Source: Propionivibrio sp. (GTDB taxonomy: Bacteria; Pseudomonadota; Gammaproteobacteria; Burkholderiales; Rhodocyclaceae). From it: a DNA stretch of 37,251 bases. The stretch covers positions 1 through 37,251 of the forward strand of contig NZ_JAPUVO010000133.1 in assembly GCF_029255185.1 (NCBI RefSeq), written 5' to 3'. This document shows, piece after piece, positions 1 to 7,756 of this stretch. The notes beneath the pieces are model-generated. The model was given only the letters and a program-made list of their open reading frames with translations. It searched no databases and was not told where the DNA came from. Made by a program: the position numbers and the translations under genes. Positions within the stretch are counted from its first letter, which is position 1. The number at the start of each line of letters is the position of its first letter.

Positions 1-79
1 TCCATGAGTCACCCCAAAAAGACAGAAAACTACACAATTCCAAACGCTGTGAACAGCCCCTCTGTAACTCATTGAGCGT

Positions 80-97
80 AAACGATTATTTCTGTGG
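80..97 (+). promoter_or_regulatory. 18-nt element shared with the chemoreceptor upstream region
   Basis: The sequence AAACGATTATTTCTGTGG lies 58 bases before the HD-GYP start codon. It matches, with one transposed base pair step (TTC versus TCT), the minus-strand sequence at 9833-9816 upstream of the chemoreceptor gene. Its role is unknown. It could be a regulator site or part of a promoter, and both flanking genes belong to signalling or motility functions. No standard sigma-70 promoter is obvious around it. Confidence 0.35.
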
Positions 98-155
98 GTC
101 GACGACAATGGCATTCGCATTTTGATGCAATTGCCCTGCCATTCAGTCCCAGACC

Positions 156-1415
156 ATGCTCAAGAAAATCAATGTAGACCAACTCGTGGTCGGGATGCAT
201 CTCAAGGAGTTTTGCGGCTCATGGATGGAGCACCCTTTCTGGAGAAACTCGTTTGTCATAACCGACCCCGCGGACATTGATTCCATTCTTGCCAGCAGCA
301 TAAAGGAAGTTTGGATTGACAGCGCCAAGGGACTTGACGTAGAACCTGGGGGCTGCATTATCTCGGAAGAGGAATCCGAGGCACAGGCTGACGCCGAGTT
401 CAGCATCATAGAGTCGGCAGTGAGCGCCAGTGTTCAGGTTCCCGTTGCTGTCGAGCTTGCCCGCGCCGTCAAGATCTGCGCCCAATCCAAACACGCCGTT
501 ATGACGATGTTTCAGGAAGCGCGCATGGGCAAAACCGTTGAGACTAGCCAAGCGAGAAAGCTGGTCGAGGATATCGCCGAATCGGTTAGCCGCAACCCCG
601 GCGCCTTGATCAGTCTGGCTCGGCTGAAAACTGCTGACGACTACACCTATATGCACTCGGTGGCGGTGTGTGCGCTAATGATCGCCTTGGCCAAGCAACT
701 CAGGCTCGACGAGACGCAAACCCGCTTGGCCGGAATCGCAGGCCTGCTGCACGATCTTGGTAAATCTTCAATGCCGATGGAGGTGCTCAACAAACCGGGC
801 AAACTGACCGATGCAGAATTTAGCATCATCAAAACCCACCCGGAAGCGGGTCATGAATTGCTGCTCGACAGCGCGGACGTGGATTCGATCATTCTCGATG
901 TCGTCTTACATCATCACGAAAAAATTGACGGGTCGGGTTACCCCGAGCAACTCAAGGACAAGGAAATCAGTCTCTACGCCAAAATGGGTGCGGTTTGTGA
1001 TGTTTATGACGCGATCACGTCCAATCGCCCTTACAAGCCTGGATGGGATCCTGCCGGGTCGCTGCGCAAGATGGCCGAATGGTGCACGGGTCATTTTGAC
1101 CCGATTGTTTTTCAGGCCTTCGTCAAAAGTCTCGGCATTTACCCGATCGGTTCGCTGGTTAGATTAAATTCCGGGCGCCTGGGGATCGTTATCGACCAGG
1201 GGCAGAAATCCCTCCTGCAACCGCGCGTCAAGGTTTTCTTTTCTACCCGCGCCGATGCGCGCATCAAGCCAGAGATCGTCGACCTCGCACGGCATGGCTG
1301 TCCGGAAAAAATTGCCGGCCGTGAAGATCCGGCCAAATGGAATTTCCCGGATCTTAACGAACTCTGGTCGGGCCTGCCCGACGTTGCTTGGCACCCCGCT
1401 GCGCACGCAAAATAA
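156..1415 (+). CDS. HD-GYP domain cyclic di-GMP phosphodiesterase with N-terminal DUF3391
   Basis: The 419-residue protein is a predicted cytoplasmic phosphodiesterase that hydrolyses cyclic di-GMP, first to pGpG and possibly on to GMP. Residues 1 to about 140 resemble the DUF3391 segment that usually precedes this domain type. The HD-GYP core covers about 150-320. His167 is followed by HDLGK at 199-203, HHHE at 252-255 and the diagnostic DGSGYP at 258-263, so metal-binding and signature residues are intact. A C-terminal tail of about 90 residues follows. No receiver or membrane segment is visible, so any input must act through DUF3391 or a partner. The ATG at 156 gives the full DUF3391 start (MLKKINVDQL). 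It is separated from ahcY by the riboswitch leader and is probably transcribed alone. The family call is firm, while the physiological output (motility, biofilm) is inferred. Confidence 0.92.
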   Translation: MLKKINVDQLVVGMHLKEFCGSWMEHPFWRNSFVITDPADIDSILASSIKEVWIDSAKGLDVEPGGCIISEEESEAQADAEFSIIESAVSASVQVPVAVELARAVKICAQSKHAVMTMFQEARMGKTVETSQARKLVEDIAESVSRNPGALISLARLKTADDYTYMHSVAVCALMIALAKQLRLDETQTRLAGIAGLLHDLGKSSMPMEVLNKPGKLTDAEFSIIKTHPEAGHELLLDSADVDSIILDVVLHHHEKIDGSGYPEQLKDKEISLYAKMGAVCDVYDAITSNRPYKPGWDPAGSLRKMAEWCTGHFDPIVFQAFVKSLGIYPIGSLVRLNSGRLGIVIDQGQKSLLQPRVKVFFSTRADARIKPEIVDLARHGCPEKIAGREDPAKWNFPDLNELWSGLPDVAWHPAAHAK

Positions 1416-1421
1416 TCCGCG

Positions 1422-1427
1422 TATAAT
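1422..1427 (+). promoter_or_regulatory. -10 box of the ahcY leader
   Basis: A perfect TATAAT stands just after the HD-GYP stop codon. A start site about 7 bases downstream would fall at about 1434, exactly at the first base pair of the riboswitch P1 stem. No good -35 hexamer is present at the normal 16-18 base spacing, so the upstream half is weak or activator dependent. Confidence 0.55.
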
Positions 1428-1433
1428 TCGAGC

Positions 1434-1500
1434 CTTCCGAGGGGCGCTGCAAGACTGTTGCCATACAGTTTCAGGCTCGGAACCGTAACGGCGCTCATCC
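1434..1500 (+). ncRNA. SAH riboswitch aptamer
   Basis: This leader matches the S-adenosylhomocysteine riboswitch. P1 forms between TTCCGAG (1435-1441) and CTCGGAA (1476-1482). The conserved GGGGCGCTGC (1441-1450) follows, then a P2 stem GACTGT/ACAGTT (1453-1458 with 1465-1470), the conserved CAGGCTCGG (1472-1480), and AACGGCGCTCA (1487-1497), whose GCGC can form the pseudoknot with 1444-1447. The family is known to sense SAH and to activate SAH hydrolase genes. Here it lies 100 bases ahead of ahcY. An 8-base stretch at 1529-1536 can pair with 1471-1478 and break P1, so it is a candidate expression platform. Confidence 0.93.
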
Positions 1501-1502
1501 AA

Positions 1503-1536
1503 CCCGTGCCGGGCACGGGAAGTCGGGTGAGCCTGA
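1503..1536 (+). promoter_or_regulatory. Candidate expression platform of the SAH riboswitch
   Basis: A strong hairpin CCCGTG-CCGGG-CACGGG (1503-1519) is followed by GAGCCTGA (1529-1536). The latter is the exact reverse complement of TCAGGCTC at 1471-1478 inside the aptamer. Pairing of these two segments would enclose the hairpin and exclude P1, giving a ligand-free alternative fold. No T-run follows, so intrinsic termination is not supported. Translational or Rho-linked control is more likely. Confidence 0.45.
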
Positions 1537-1602
1537 AATGAAGTAAAACTCAGCACACCGTCATTCTTCCCCATCCCGGCCACAGTTATCAAGGAGCTTG
1601 CT

Positions 1603-3006
1603 GTGGCTGAAAACTTCAACGACTACGTAATTGCCGACCTCACGCTTGCCGACTGGGGTCGCAAGGAAATTCGCATCGCCGAAACCGAAATGCCGGGCCT
1701 GATGGCGATCCGTGATGAATTTGCCGCCGCCCAGTCGCTCAAGGGCGCGCGCATCACCGGATCGCTGCACATGACGATCCAGACCGCCGTGCTCATCGAG
1801 ACGCTGACCGCGCTCGGCGCACAAGTGCGCTGGGCTTCGTGCAATATTTTCTCGACGCAGGATCATGCCGCCGCCGCGATTGCTGCACAGAACATCCCGG
1901 TCTTCGCCGTCAAGGGCGAATCGCTGGTCGATTACTGGGATTACACGCATCGCATCTTCGAATGGGCCGATGGCGGCTATAGCAATATGATCCTCGACGA
2001 TGGTGGCGACGCCACCCTGCTGCTGCACCTGGGCGCCCGCGCCGAGCAGGATATTTCCGTCATCACCAAGCCAGGCTCGGAAGAAGAGGCCATCCTGTTT
2101 GCCGCGATCCGCGCCAAACTGGCCGTCGATCCGACCTGGTATTCAGTGCGCCTGGCCGCCATCAAGGGCGTCACCGAAGAAACGACTACCGGCGTGCACC
2201 GCTTATACCAGATGCATCAGCGCGGCGACCTCAAGTTCCCGGCAATCAACGTCAATGACTCGGTGACCAAATCAAAGTTTGACAATCTCTATGGCTGCCG
2301 TGAGTCGCTGGTCGACGGCATCAAGCGCGCCACCGACGTGATGATCGCCGGCAAAGTGGCGCTGATTGCCGGTTATGGCGATGTCGGCAAGGGTTCGGCG
2401 CAAGCCATGCGCGCGTTGTCGGCGCAGGTGTGGGTCACCGAGATCGATCCGATCTGCGCGCTGCAGGCGGCAATGGAAGGCTACCGCGTGGTCACCATGG
2501 AATATGCCGCCGACAAGGCCGATATCTTCGTCACGACGACTGGCAACTTTCACGTCATCACGCATGACAATATGCTGGCGATGAAGGATCAGGCCATCGT
2601 CTGCAATATTGGCCACTTCGACAACGAGATCGATGTCGCTTCGCTCGAAAAGTACGAATGGGAAGAGATCAAGCCGCAGGTCGATCATGTCATTTTCCCC
2701 GACGGGAAGCGCATCATTCTGCTAGCCAAGGGTCGTCTGGTCAACCTCGGCTGCGGCACCGGCCACCCGTCCTATGTCATGAGCTCCTCGTTCGCCAACC
2801 AGACGATCGCTCAGATCGAACTGTTTACGCGCACCGCCGACTACCCGGTAGGCGTCTACACGCTGCCCAAGCATCTCGACGAAAAGGTCGCGCGCCTGCA
2901 ACTGAAGAAACTCAACTCACAGCTTTCCGTGCTGCGCCCCGATCAAGCCGCCTATATCGGCGTCCCGATCGAAGGCCCGTACAAGGCTGAGCACTATCGT
3001 TACTAA
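1603..3006 (+). CDS. ahcY: Adenosylhomocysteinase (S-adenosyl-L-homocysteine hydrolase)
   Basis: This enzyme reversibly cleaves S-adenosylhomocysteine to adenosine and homocysteine, removing the inhibitory product of methyl transfer. It is NAD-dependent and cytoplasmic. The protein has 467 residues, typical for bacterial AhcY. The N-terminal substrate region reads [13 protein letters not shown]. The Rossmann motif [14 protein letters not shown] sits near residue 260. The family C-terminus KAEHYRY is intact. The start is a GTG at 1603, chosen because AAGGAG (1591-1596) lies at good spacing and the translation begins [13 protein letters not shown] as in relatives. It is the first gene behind the SAH riboswitch. 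The next gene starts 17 bases after its stop, so ahcY, the small membrane protein and metF probably form one transcript. Confidence 0.98.
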   Translation: MAENFNDYVIADLTLADWGRKEIRIAETEMPGLMAIRDEFAAAQSLKGARITGSLHMTIQTAVLIETLTALGAQVRWASCNIFSTQDHAAAAIAAQNIPVFAVKGESLVDYWDYTHRIFEWADGGYSNMILDDGGDATLLLHLGARAEQDISVITKPGSEEEAILFAAIRAKLAVDPTWYSVRLAAIKGVTEETTTGVHRLYQMHQRGDLKFPAINVNDSVTKSKFDNLYGCRESLVDGIKRATDVMIAGKVALIAGYGDVGKGSAQAMRALSAQVWVTEIDPICALQAAMEGYRVVTMEYAADKADIFVTTTGNFHVITHDNMLAMKDQAIVCNIGHFDNEIDVASLEKYEWEEIKPQVDHVIFPDGKRIILLAKGRLVNLGCGTGHPSYVMSSSFANQTIAQIELFTRTADYPVGVYTLPKHLDEKVARLQLKKLNSQLSVLRPDQAAYIGVPIEGPYKAEHYRY

Positions 3007-3023
3007 TCGACCAAGGGGATACC

Positions 3024-3371
3024 ATGCGCCTGATCCTGCTCTGGATACTCAATGCCGTTGCGCTGCTTGCCGTCGCTTACCTGCTGCCGTCAATTCGCGT
3101 AGCATCGTTTGGCACTGCGTTGCTCGCCGCGCTGCTGCTCGGACTGGTCAATTCGGTAGTGCGCCCCCTGTTGCTGCTGCTGACGCTGCCGGTCACGCTG
3201 CTGACGCTCGGACTCTTCATCTTGGTGGTCAACGGCCTGATGTTCTGGCTGGCTGGATCGCTGATCGAAGGTTTCACCGTCGGCGGCTTCTGGCCGGCGG
3301 TTTTTGGCTCACTGCTCTACAGCGTCGTTTCGTGGGCGCTGGCTAGCCTGCTGGTTTCCGGCAGGCGCTAA
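3024..3371 (+). CDS. Small four-helix membrane protein, phage holin family (YvlD/PF04020-like)
   Basis: The 115-residue protein is almost entirely hydrophobic, with about four predicted transmembrane helices (near residues 4-22, 28-48, 52-78 and 86-110). This matches the chromosomal 'phage holin family' proteins related to YvlD. Despite the name, no lysis genes are nearby and the family is common in ordinary chromosomes, so a holin role should not be assumed. An AAGGGG sequence lies six bases before the ATG. It is sandwiched between ahcY (17 bases upstream) and metF (22 bases downstream), an arrangement that is common in betaproteobacteria as far as I recall. Its function within the methyl-cycle operon is unknown. 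Confidence 0.85.
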   Translation: MRLILLWILNAVALLAVAYLLPSIRVASFGTALLAALLLGLVNSVVRPLLLLLTLPVTLLTLGLFILVVNGLMFWLAGSLIEGFTVGGFWPAVFGSLLYSVVSWALASLLVSGRR

Positions 3372-3393
3372 CTTTGGAATGTGATTGATCTGC

Positions 3394-4227
3394 ATGAAAC
3401 ACACCGAACTTTCCATTGAATTTTTCCCGCCGCAAACGCCTGAAGGCGTCGACAAGTTGCGCGTCGTCCGTGGCGAGTTGGCGGCGCTCAAACCGGAATT
3501 CTTTTCGGTGACCTTCGGCGCCGGTGGTTCGGCACGGGAACGCACTTTCTCGGTGGTCAAGGAAATCGCCGCCGAAGGCTTTCCTGCCGCGCCGCACCTC
3601 TCGTGCATCGGTTCAACACGTGAAAACATCAGCGCCATCCTGCAGGAGTACAAGGCCGCCGGAATCCGACGTATCGTCGCCCTGCGTGGTGATTTGCCGT
3701 CAGGCATGGCCGAAGCCGGCGATTTTCGCTACGCCAACGAACTCGTCGAATTTATCCGAGCGGAAACCGGCGACCACTTCTGCCTTGATGTCGCCGCCTA
3801 TCCCGAATGGCACCCCCAGGCGCGCAATCCGCGCGACGACCTTGCCGCCTTCGTGAAGAAGTCAAAGGCCGGAGCCAACTCGGCAATCACCCAATACTTC
3901 TACAACGCCGACGCCTACTTTCACTTCACTGATGAGGTGCGCGCACTCGGTATCGACATCCCGATCATCCCCGGCATCATGCCGATTGCCAGCTTTTCCA
4001 AGTTGGCACGCTTCTCCGACGCCTGCGGCGCCGAACTGCCACGCTGGATGCGGCGCAAATTCGAGGGGCTGGGCGATGATAGCGACGCCATCCGGGCCTT
4101 CGGCCTCGACGTCGTGACCGAACTATGCGAGCGCTTGCTATCCGGCGGTGCGCCGGGCCTGCACTTCTATTCGATGAACCAGTCGATGCTGACGCTGGAG
4201 ATCTGCAAGCGGCTCGACTTTATATAG
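3394..4227 (+). CDS. metF: 5,10-methylenetetrahydrofolate reductase
   Basis: MetF is an FAD enzyme that reduces 5,10-methylene-THF to 5-methyl-THF, the methyl donor used to remake methionine from the homocysteine released by AhcY. The 277-residue product is of normal length. It shows the N-terminal family motif SIEFFPPQTPEG, then SVTFGAGGS (near residue 45), HLSCIG, ALRGDLP, and the late SKLARFSDACGAELPRW region. I chose the ATG at 3394 over a TTG nine bases upstream because the translation then begins MKHTELSIEFFPP. No strong ribosome site precedes it, so coupling to the upstream gene is likely. An intrinsic terminator follows 45 bases after the stop. Confidence 0.97.
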   Translation: MKHTELSIEFFPPQTPEGVDKLRVVRGELAALKPEFFSVTFGAGGSARERTFSVVKEIAAEGFPAAPHLSCIGSTRENISAILQEYKAAGIRRIVALRGDLPSGMAEAGDFRYANELVEFIRAETGDHFCLDVAAYPEWHPQARNPRDDLAAFVKKSKAGANSAITQYFYNADAYFHFTDEVRALGIDIPIIPGIMPIASFSKLARFSDACGAELPRWMRRKFEGLGDDSDAIRAFGLDVVTELCERLLSGGAPGLHFYSMNQSMLTLEICKRLDFI

Positions 4228-4271
4228 GGGTGAAGGCGCTTCCAGCATGCATCCTGGAAATTGACTTCAGT

Positions 4272-4300
4272 AACGGGCTTCCACAAGGGCCCGTTTTTTT
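4272..4300 (+). terminator. Rho-independent terminator after metF
   Basis: AACGGGC (4272-4278) pairs with GCCCGTT (4289-4295), with a 10-base loop, and runs into seven T residues (4294-4300). This closes the ahcY-metF unit, which is convergent with the minus-strand lipoprotein genes beyond it. Confidence 0.85.
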
Positions 4301-4312
4301 GCTTGCCACCTC

Positions 4313-4774
4313 TCATGATGAAAGGGCATCCGGTGGCCGGCGGAAAAAGCGCTCACTATCCCTCAACTCTCGGTAGCAATCCCTGAAGTCAGCCATATAG
4401 TTGCGCCCCAGTGTGACCGCGCCATCGAAAATGGCATCACACGCGTCATCGTCAACCAAAATATCGGCTTGTTCGTCTGAAACGTCTTCGATCTTGATGG
4501 CCGAGAGCGAAGAATCATCTTTCACCTGAACGTTGAAGTGATAAGCCAACTCCTTCCTCTCATTTGGCAGGCACTCTGCCATCATGATCCTGACAGTTTG
4601 ATTCTCAGATCGAAAAGCATACACGCCCCAATCAGCTACCGATGGCCAAGGTCTCTCAACTCTTAAGTACACCACCTCGCCACCTGAGATAGTCAGCCCT
4701 TCTGTATGAATTATGGCACAGCCCGCCAGCATGGATGTAGCAAGTAATATGGCCAAAACGCGAGTGTTAAGCAT
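4313..4774 (-). CDS. Hypothetical lipoprotein
   Basis: The 153-residue protein is not recognised. It opens with a lipoprotein signal: MLNTR, a hydrophobic run, and the lipobox LAGC with the acceptor cysteine at residue 19. It is therefore probably lipidated and attached to the inner or outer membrane. The rest is acidic and soluble, with a run of Asp and Glu around the middle (DVSDEQADILVDDDACD) and a basic C-terminus. Two further cysteines follow the lipid-modified one. It begins 57 bases downstream of the beta-propeller lipoprotein on the same strand, so the pair may be co-transcribed. No clear ribosome site precedes the ATG. The cluster looks accessory rather than core. Confidence 0.7.
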   Translation of the reverse strand: MLNTRVLAILLATSMLAGCAIIHTEGLTISGGEVVYLRVERPWPSVADWGVYAFRSENQTVRIMMAECLPNERKELAYHFNVQVKDDSSLSAIKIEDVSDEQADILVDDDACDAIFDGAVTLGRNYMADFRDCYRELRDSERFFRRPPDALSS

Positions 4775-4830
4775 TTGTTCGTGGGGTCAGCTATTCATAC
4801 CGAACGAAATCTGTATTTCTCCCAGCATCC

Positions 4831-6054
4831 TCAGTTCTGCGGCAGTTGCTTGCCCGTAGCGCTGTCCCGAATCTGAGGAGCCCCTGGGCCAGCAGTAGCG
4901 AAAGTTCTACCGTCAGGTGCGATAGCGACCTCACACCCCAGGTCACGAACGGTTGTTGTCGCGCCCGTTTCAAGGTCCGTTGAGAACAGCATGAAAGCAG
5001 GCGCGAGTGTTCCTATGCAGTCCGGGCACATCATGAGGTTTGCCGTCGACACGAGATAGCGTCCGTTCGCAGAAAACGCAACACGTGATCCGCAATGAGG
5101 GGGAACTGTTCGGGCAGCCTTGGAAAATGTTGATGCTGCACCGCCGATAATTGGAGGTGCACCCAGTGTCGGCGCTCCAACAATCTGAAAACCGCGAATG
5201 GTGCCTAGCAGCCACAGCAGCGCGCCGACACCTTGTGCGCTATCAATAGTCTCGGTAGCACTAACCGCAGCAGAAACTGGTAAAGCACCTTTCTCGAACC
5301 CACCCTCAGGGCTGTGCTTCCACAGTCGCAAATCGTACCCACCTGCTGTACTTGCAAAGGCTTCGCCTTTCCGCTGGAACGCAATGCCCGTTACCGGAGC
5401 TTCATGCTCCTTCGAAACCCGCAAAAGCTTCAGGTTTCTAGCATCGAACATCGCAATCGCTCCGTTGGAAAGCCCTACGGCCAAAACGAAGCCGTCCGGA
5501 GAAATGGAAGCCGCTGTAGCCTTAGCTCCAGTTGGTAACTCGACTTTGATGGCATTTCCCCCATCGCCTACCGAGCGCACGATCACGTCGGGCCCCGCGC
5601 TGATAAGTGTCTGCCCATCAGGTGAAAAAAAGAGGTCGACGATTTGCCCTGAGAGTGGCGAACGAAATTTTTCCATTCCTGAGGCCACATCCCAAACGAC
5701 AACATTACCGGAAACACCACTCGCTGCCAGCAGTACCCCATCCGGAGAGAAGGCGAGCGGTCGCGGACGGTAGACCGCTGCAATCATCTCAAGATAGTCG
5801 CGTTGAATGGGAGTTTTGTCAGCTTCTCGTGTGAAAATTCGTCGAAACCAAAGCGGCCGTGCGTCGAACAAGGCGACCTCACCCTCGCTAGAGGACACCG
5901 CTAGAAAACGGCCGTCGGAAGAGAACGCGCTAGACACGACGTAGCCTAAAGGTTGCTCTCGCCCTGGAGTCGCGGCGCAGCCATACAGCATTATGGCCAG
6001 TAGCAATTCCACCAGGGGACGACTAAGCCATATCAGAATGGATGGCTTTATCAT
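4831..6054 (-). CDS. WD40-like beta-propeller lipoprotein
   Basis: From the ATG at 6054 the protein has 407 residues. This start is preferred over one 57 bases upstream because AGGAGGT (6067-6061) precedes it and it creates a signal with lipobox MLYGC. The mature part carries repeated blades with the pattern FSxDGxxLAxxxxxGxVxxxD. Examples are SSDGRFLAVSSSEGEVALFD, FSPDGVLLAASGVSGNVVVWD, FSPDGQTLISAG and ISPDGFVLAVGLSNGAIAMFD, and later FSANGRYLVST and APDGRTFATAGPG, consistent with a seven-bladed propeller. Such domains usually bind other proteins and no catalytic site is visible. A CPDC-type pair (MMCPDCIG) sits in a late loop. The partner is unknown, and the small lipoprotein downstream is the obvious candidate. 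Confidence 0.8.
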   Translation of the reverse strand: MIKPSILIWLSRPLVELLLAIMLYGCAATPGREQPLGYVVSSAFSSDGRFLAVSSSEGEVALFDARPLWFRRIFTREADKTPIQRDYLEMIAAVYRPRPLAFSPDGVLLAASGVSGNVVVWDVASGMEKFRSPLSGQIVDLFFSPDGQTLISAGPDVIVRSVGDGGNAIKVELPTGAKATAASISPDGFVLAVGLSNGAIAMFDARNLKLLRVSKEHEAPVTGIAFQRKGEAFASTAGGYDLRLWKHSPEGGFEKGALPVSAAVSATETIDSAQGVGALLWLLGTIRGFQIVGAPTLGAPPIIGGAASTFSKAARTVPPHCGSRVAFSANGRYLVSTANLMMCPDCIGTLAPAFMLFSTDLETGATTTVRDLGCEVAIAPDGRTFATAGPGAPQIRDSATGKQLPQN

Positions 6055-6111
6055 CGATATACCTCCTGAAGACAAGCCTCCCGCCCAATTCTCCACAGCG
6101 ATACGGCTCAT

Positions 6112-6711
6112 AATAACTTGATGGTTACATTCACCACGCCAATAACGATTATCCGAACGATTTACGAACGGTATCAGTTGCTTCCATAACTGCCCGATGT
6201 CATATTACACCCACTGACCGCTCTCGCTGCATTGCGGAGATAGCGTCGCAAGGCTCGAACGGCTACTGTGGTCGGGTGCCGTCAGATCGAAGGAAAATCT
6301 GTAGGGCCGCAACCAGTCTTGAACAGCCCTTCGACAATTCACGTGTTCGCGCCTACAGTGCAGCATGGCTGACTCACGCCCATCCATCCCAGATCACAAA
6401 CCGCCACGCCTGCCCTATACTTCCTCTGAAAGCGCCCTTGGCCATCCTGGTCATCGGTGCTTTCGCCTTTTTCCCTCCTCATTTCCCTTGCCCGGCGTAA
6501 GTCACAGCCGTAGCCACCTGTTGCTCTGCCCGCTGGTGATGCGTTCTGACAGGACGGCAGCAATAGCTGCGGATGTTCACGTCGCACGAAAATCATACGT
6601 AGGCCACGCTCATTAAGCGATTGATTTTTATCGAACGCGGCGCACTGTCCCGACAGGTTCGTCCTCCTGGGGCTTTTCTTCGTTCACGCCCAACTGAATC
6701 CCTCACGCTAA
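6112..6711. other. Gene-free stretch of about 600 bases
   Basis: No convincing gene is present. Several short open frames of 60-85 codons occur on both strands (for example plus 6276-6500 and minus 6339-6596). They overlap one another, lack ribosome sites and do not resemble known proteins. The stretch lies between the propeller lipoprotein and a decayed reading frame, so it may be eroded accessory DNA. A short AACGATTAT (6144-6152) repeats part of the element seen near 80 and 9816. Confidence 0.5.
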
Positions 6712-7187
6712 CCCTATAACAAGAGCCGTCGACAACCCTATCGTCTGCTTCAGGATCAGGCCTCAATACTGATCAGCAGTTGCCGGAATACCTACCGCTA
6801 CATTGCTGACGTTTTTGCCATCACAGATACCGATATCGACTGGCTATTACAGCAGCCCGAGGCAACTCAGGATTACGCCGATCTCTTTGGCGGGGATGTC
6901 TATATCTGCCAAACGCCAGAGGATCTGAAACAGGTCGTCGGCATGGATGTGAATTGGGCCAGCACCCATGACGGCAATTGGCCGAACGTCACCGATCTGC
7001 CGGTAGCTTGGGATAGCTGCACTTACCTTGCCGAGAAATCTGGCGATCCCGAATGGGTCATGTTCCTGCTCTGTCCCAACGATGCCGGTGGCCCTGTCTA
7101 TTACGTCCCAAAAATCTGTGGCAGGCCGCCCGAGTCGATGAGCACATGGCGGCTACCAAGGCAGTCTGGAATCCCGAGGCCGACTAG
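6712..7187 (+). pseudogene. Decayed hypothetical gene: start lost, single-base frameshift near the 3' end
   Basis: Frame 1 is open from 6712 and reads as a real protein (QPYRLLQDQASILISSC, then DTDIDWLLQQPEATQDYA, DLFGGDVYICQTPEDLK and DPEWVMFLLCPNDAGGPVYYVPK). It has no ATG, GTG or TTG before 6943. At the A-run 7110-7114 the frame goes wrong. Reading on in frame 3, as if one A were missing, gives NLWQAARVDEHMAATKAVWN and a stop at 7185-7187. The frame 1 continuation is Pro/Arg-rich and implausible. The full product would be about 155 residues. I do not recognise the family. An internal ATG at 6943 gives only a fragment. The homopolymer lesion alone could be a sequencing error, but the absent start codon argues for genuine decay. 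Confidence 0.65.
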
Positions 7188-7273
7188 TCACAACTGAAAT
7201 GCGCAACTTTGAGCATCTTATACGAACGCACCAGAAATCCCATCGGCATTCACATTTCATAGGAGATCATCGC

Positions 7274-7678
7274 ATGAGCAACACTGAAGTCATACCCCAT
7301 CTCGAAGCCCCGGACATTCGGGTGGCAAAGATCGCAACGGCGGCCAGCTTGAGCGGATCGAGCCAACTCGCATATCACCTCGGCTACCTGGCTAGCAACA
7401 AGGACAGCATCTTCTTTCGCCTCTGGAAAAACTCGGGCAATGGCAAGTTCAGCACAGACTGGCGAGCACTGGCGGACATCGAGAAGGCGTTAGCCAAGCT
7501 TCCTACAGAGTCGTCATTCACTGCCGATGCATTCGCCCCGATGTTTCAGGGACGATCCGTAAACAATCGCTACTTTACGTTTGCCTGCTTACTCGGTGCC
7601 GGATTCCTCTGCCGTACCGACAAGGGCTATTCGACCGGAATGGCAAGTTTCTCGGGGGCTTTAGAAGAGATTCGATGA
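7274..7678 (+). CDS. Hypothetical protein
   Basis: The 134-residue product is not recognised. The ATG at 7274 is chosen over upstream options because AGGAG (7261-7265) precedes it and the translation (MSNTEVIPHLEAPDIRVAK) looks natural from there. The protein is soluble and of mixed composition. A central hydrophobic patch (YFTFACLLGAGFLC, near residues 98-111) is too short and polar-flanked to be a confident membrane helix. It starts 87 bases after the end of the decayed frame on the same strand, so the two may once have formed a small transferred unit. A hairpin follows its stop codon. Confidence 0.55.
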   Translation: MSNTEVIPHLEAPDIRVAKIATAASLSGSSQLAYHLGYLASNKDSIFFRLWKNSGNGKFSTDWRALADIEKALAKLPTESSFTADAFAPMFQGRSVNNRYFTFACLLGAGFLCRTDKGYSTGMASFSGALEEIR

Positions 7679-7722
7679 AGCCGTCGGCGCTAACGCTCGA
7701 AGTTTGTCGACGGCTCGATTTG
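7679..7722 (+). terminator. Possible terminator hairpin
   Basis: AGCCGTCG (7679-7686) is perfectly complementary to CGACGGCT (7708-7715), with a 21-base loop and a moderately T-rich tail (CGATTTGATTT). It sits between two convergent genes. The long loop and broken T-run make this a weak call. Confidence 0.3.
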
Positions 7723-7756
7723 ATTTAGCCTTCAACCGCTGGGCAAAGCGAAAGCC

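Noticed and set aside
79-105. Sigma-28 promoter for the HD-GYP gene (TAAA, 15 bases, GTCGACGA)
   Set aside because: The -35 half is perfect but the -10 half matches only five of eight bases, and the chemoreceptor gene shows no matching site. It is too weak to call.
3024-3371. Prophage remnant, because of the holin family name
   Set aside because: No other phage gene is nearby, and the family is a common chromosomal membrane protein within this operon type.
5198-5773. 191-codon plus-strand open frame inside the propeller gene
   Set aside because: It is a reverse-strand shadow of repetitive propeller codons, with a Ser/Pro-rich translation and no ribosome site.
7679-7715. Integron attC-like site
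   Set aside because: The stem is present but the conserved core sequences (RYYYAAC and GTTRRRY pairs) are not, and no integrase gene is in the window.
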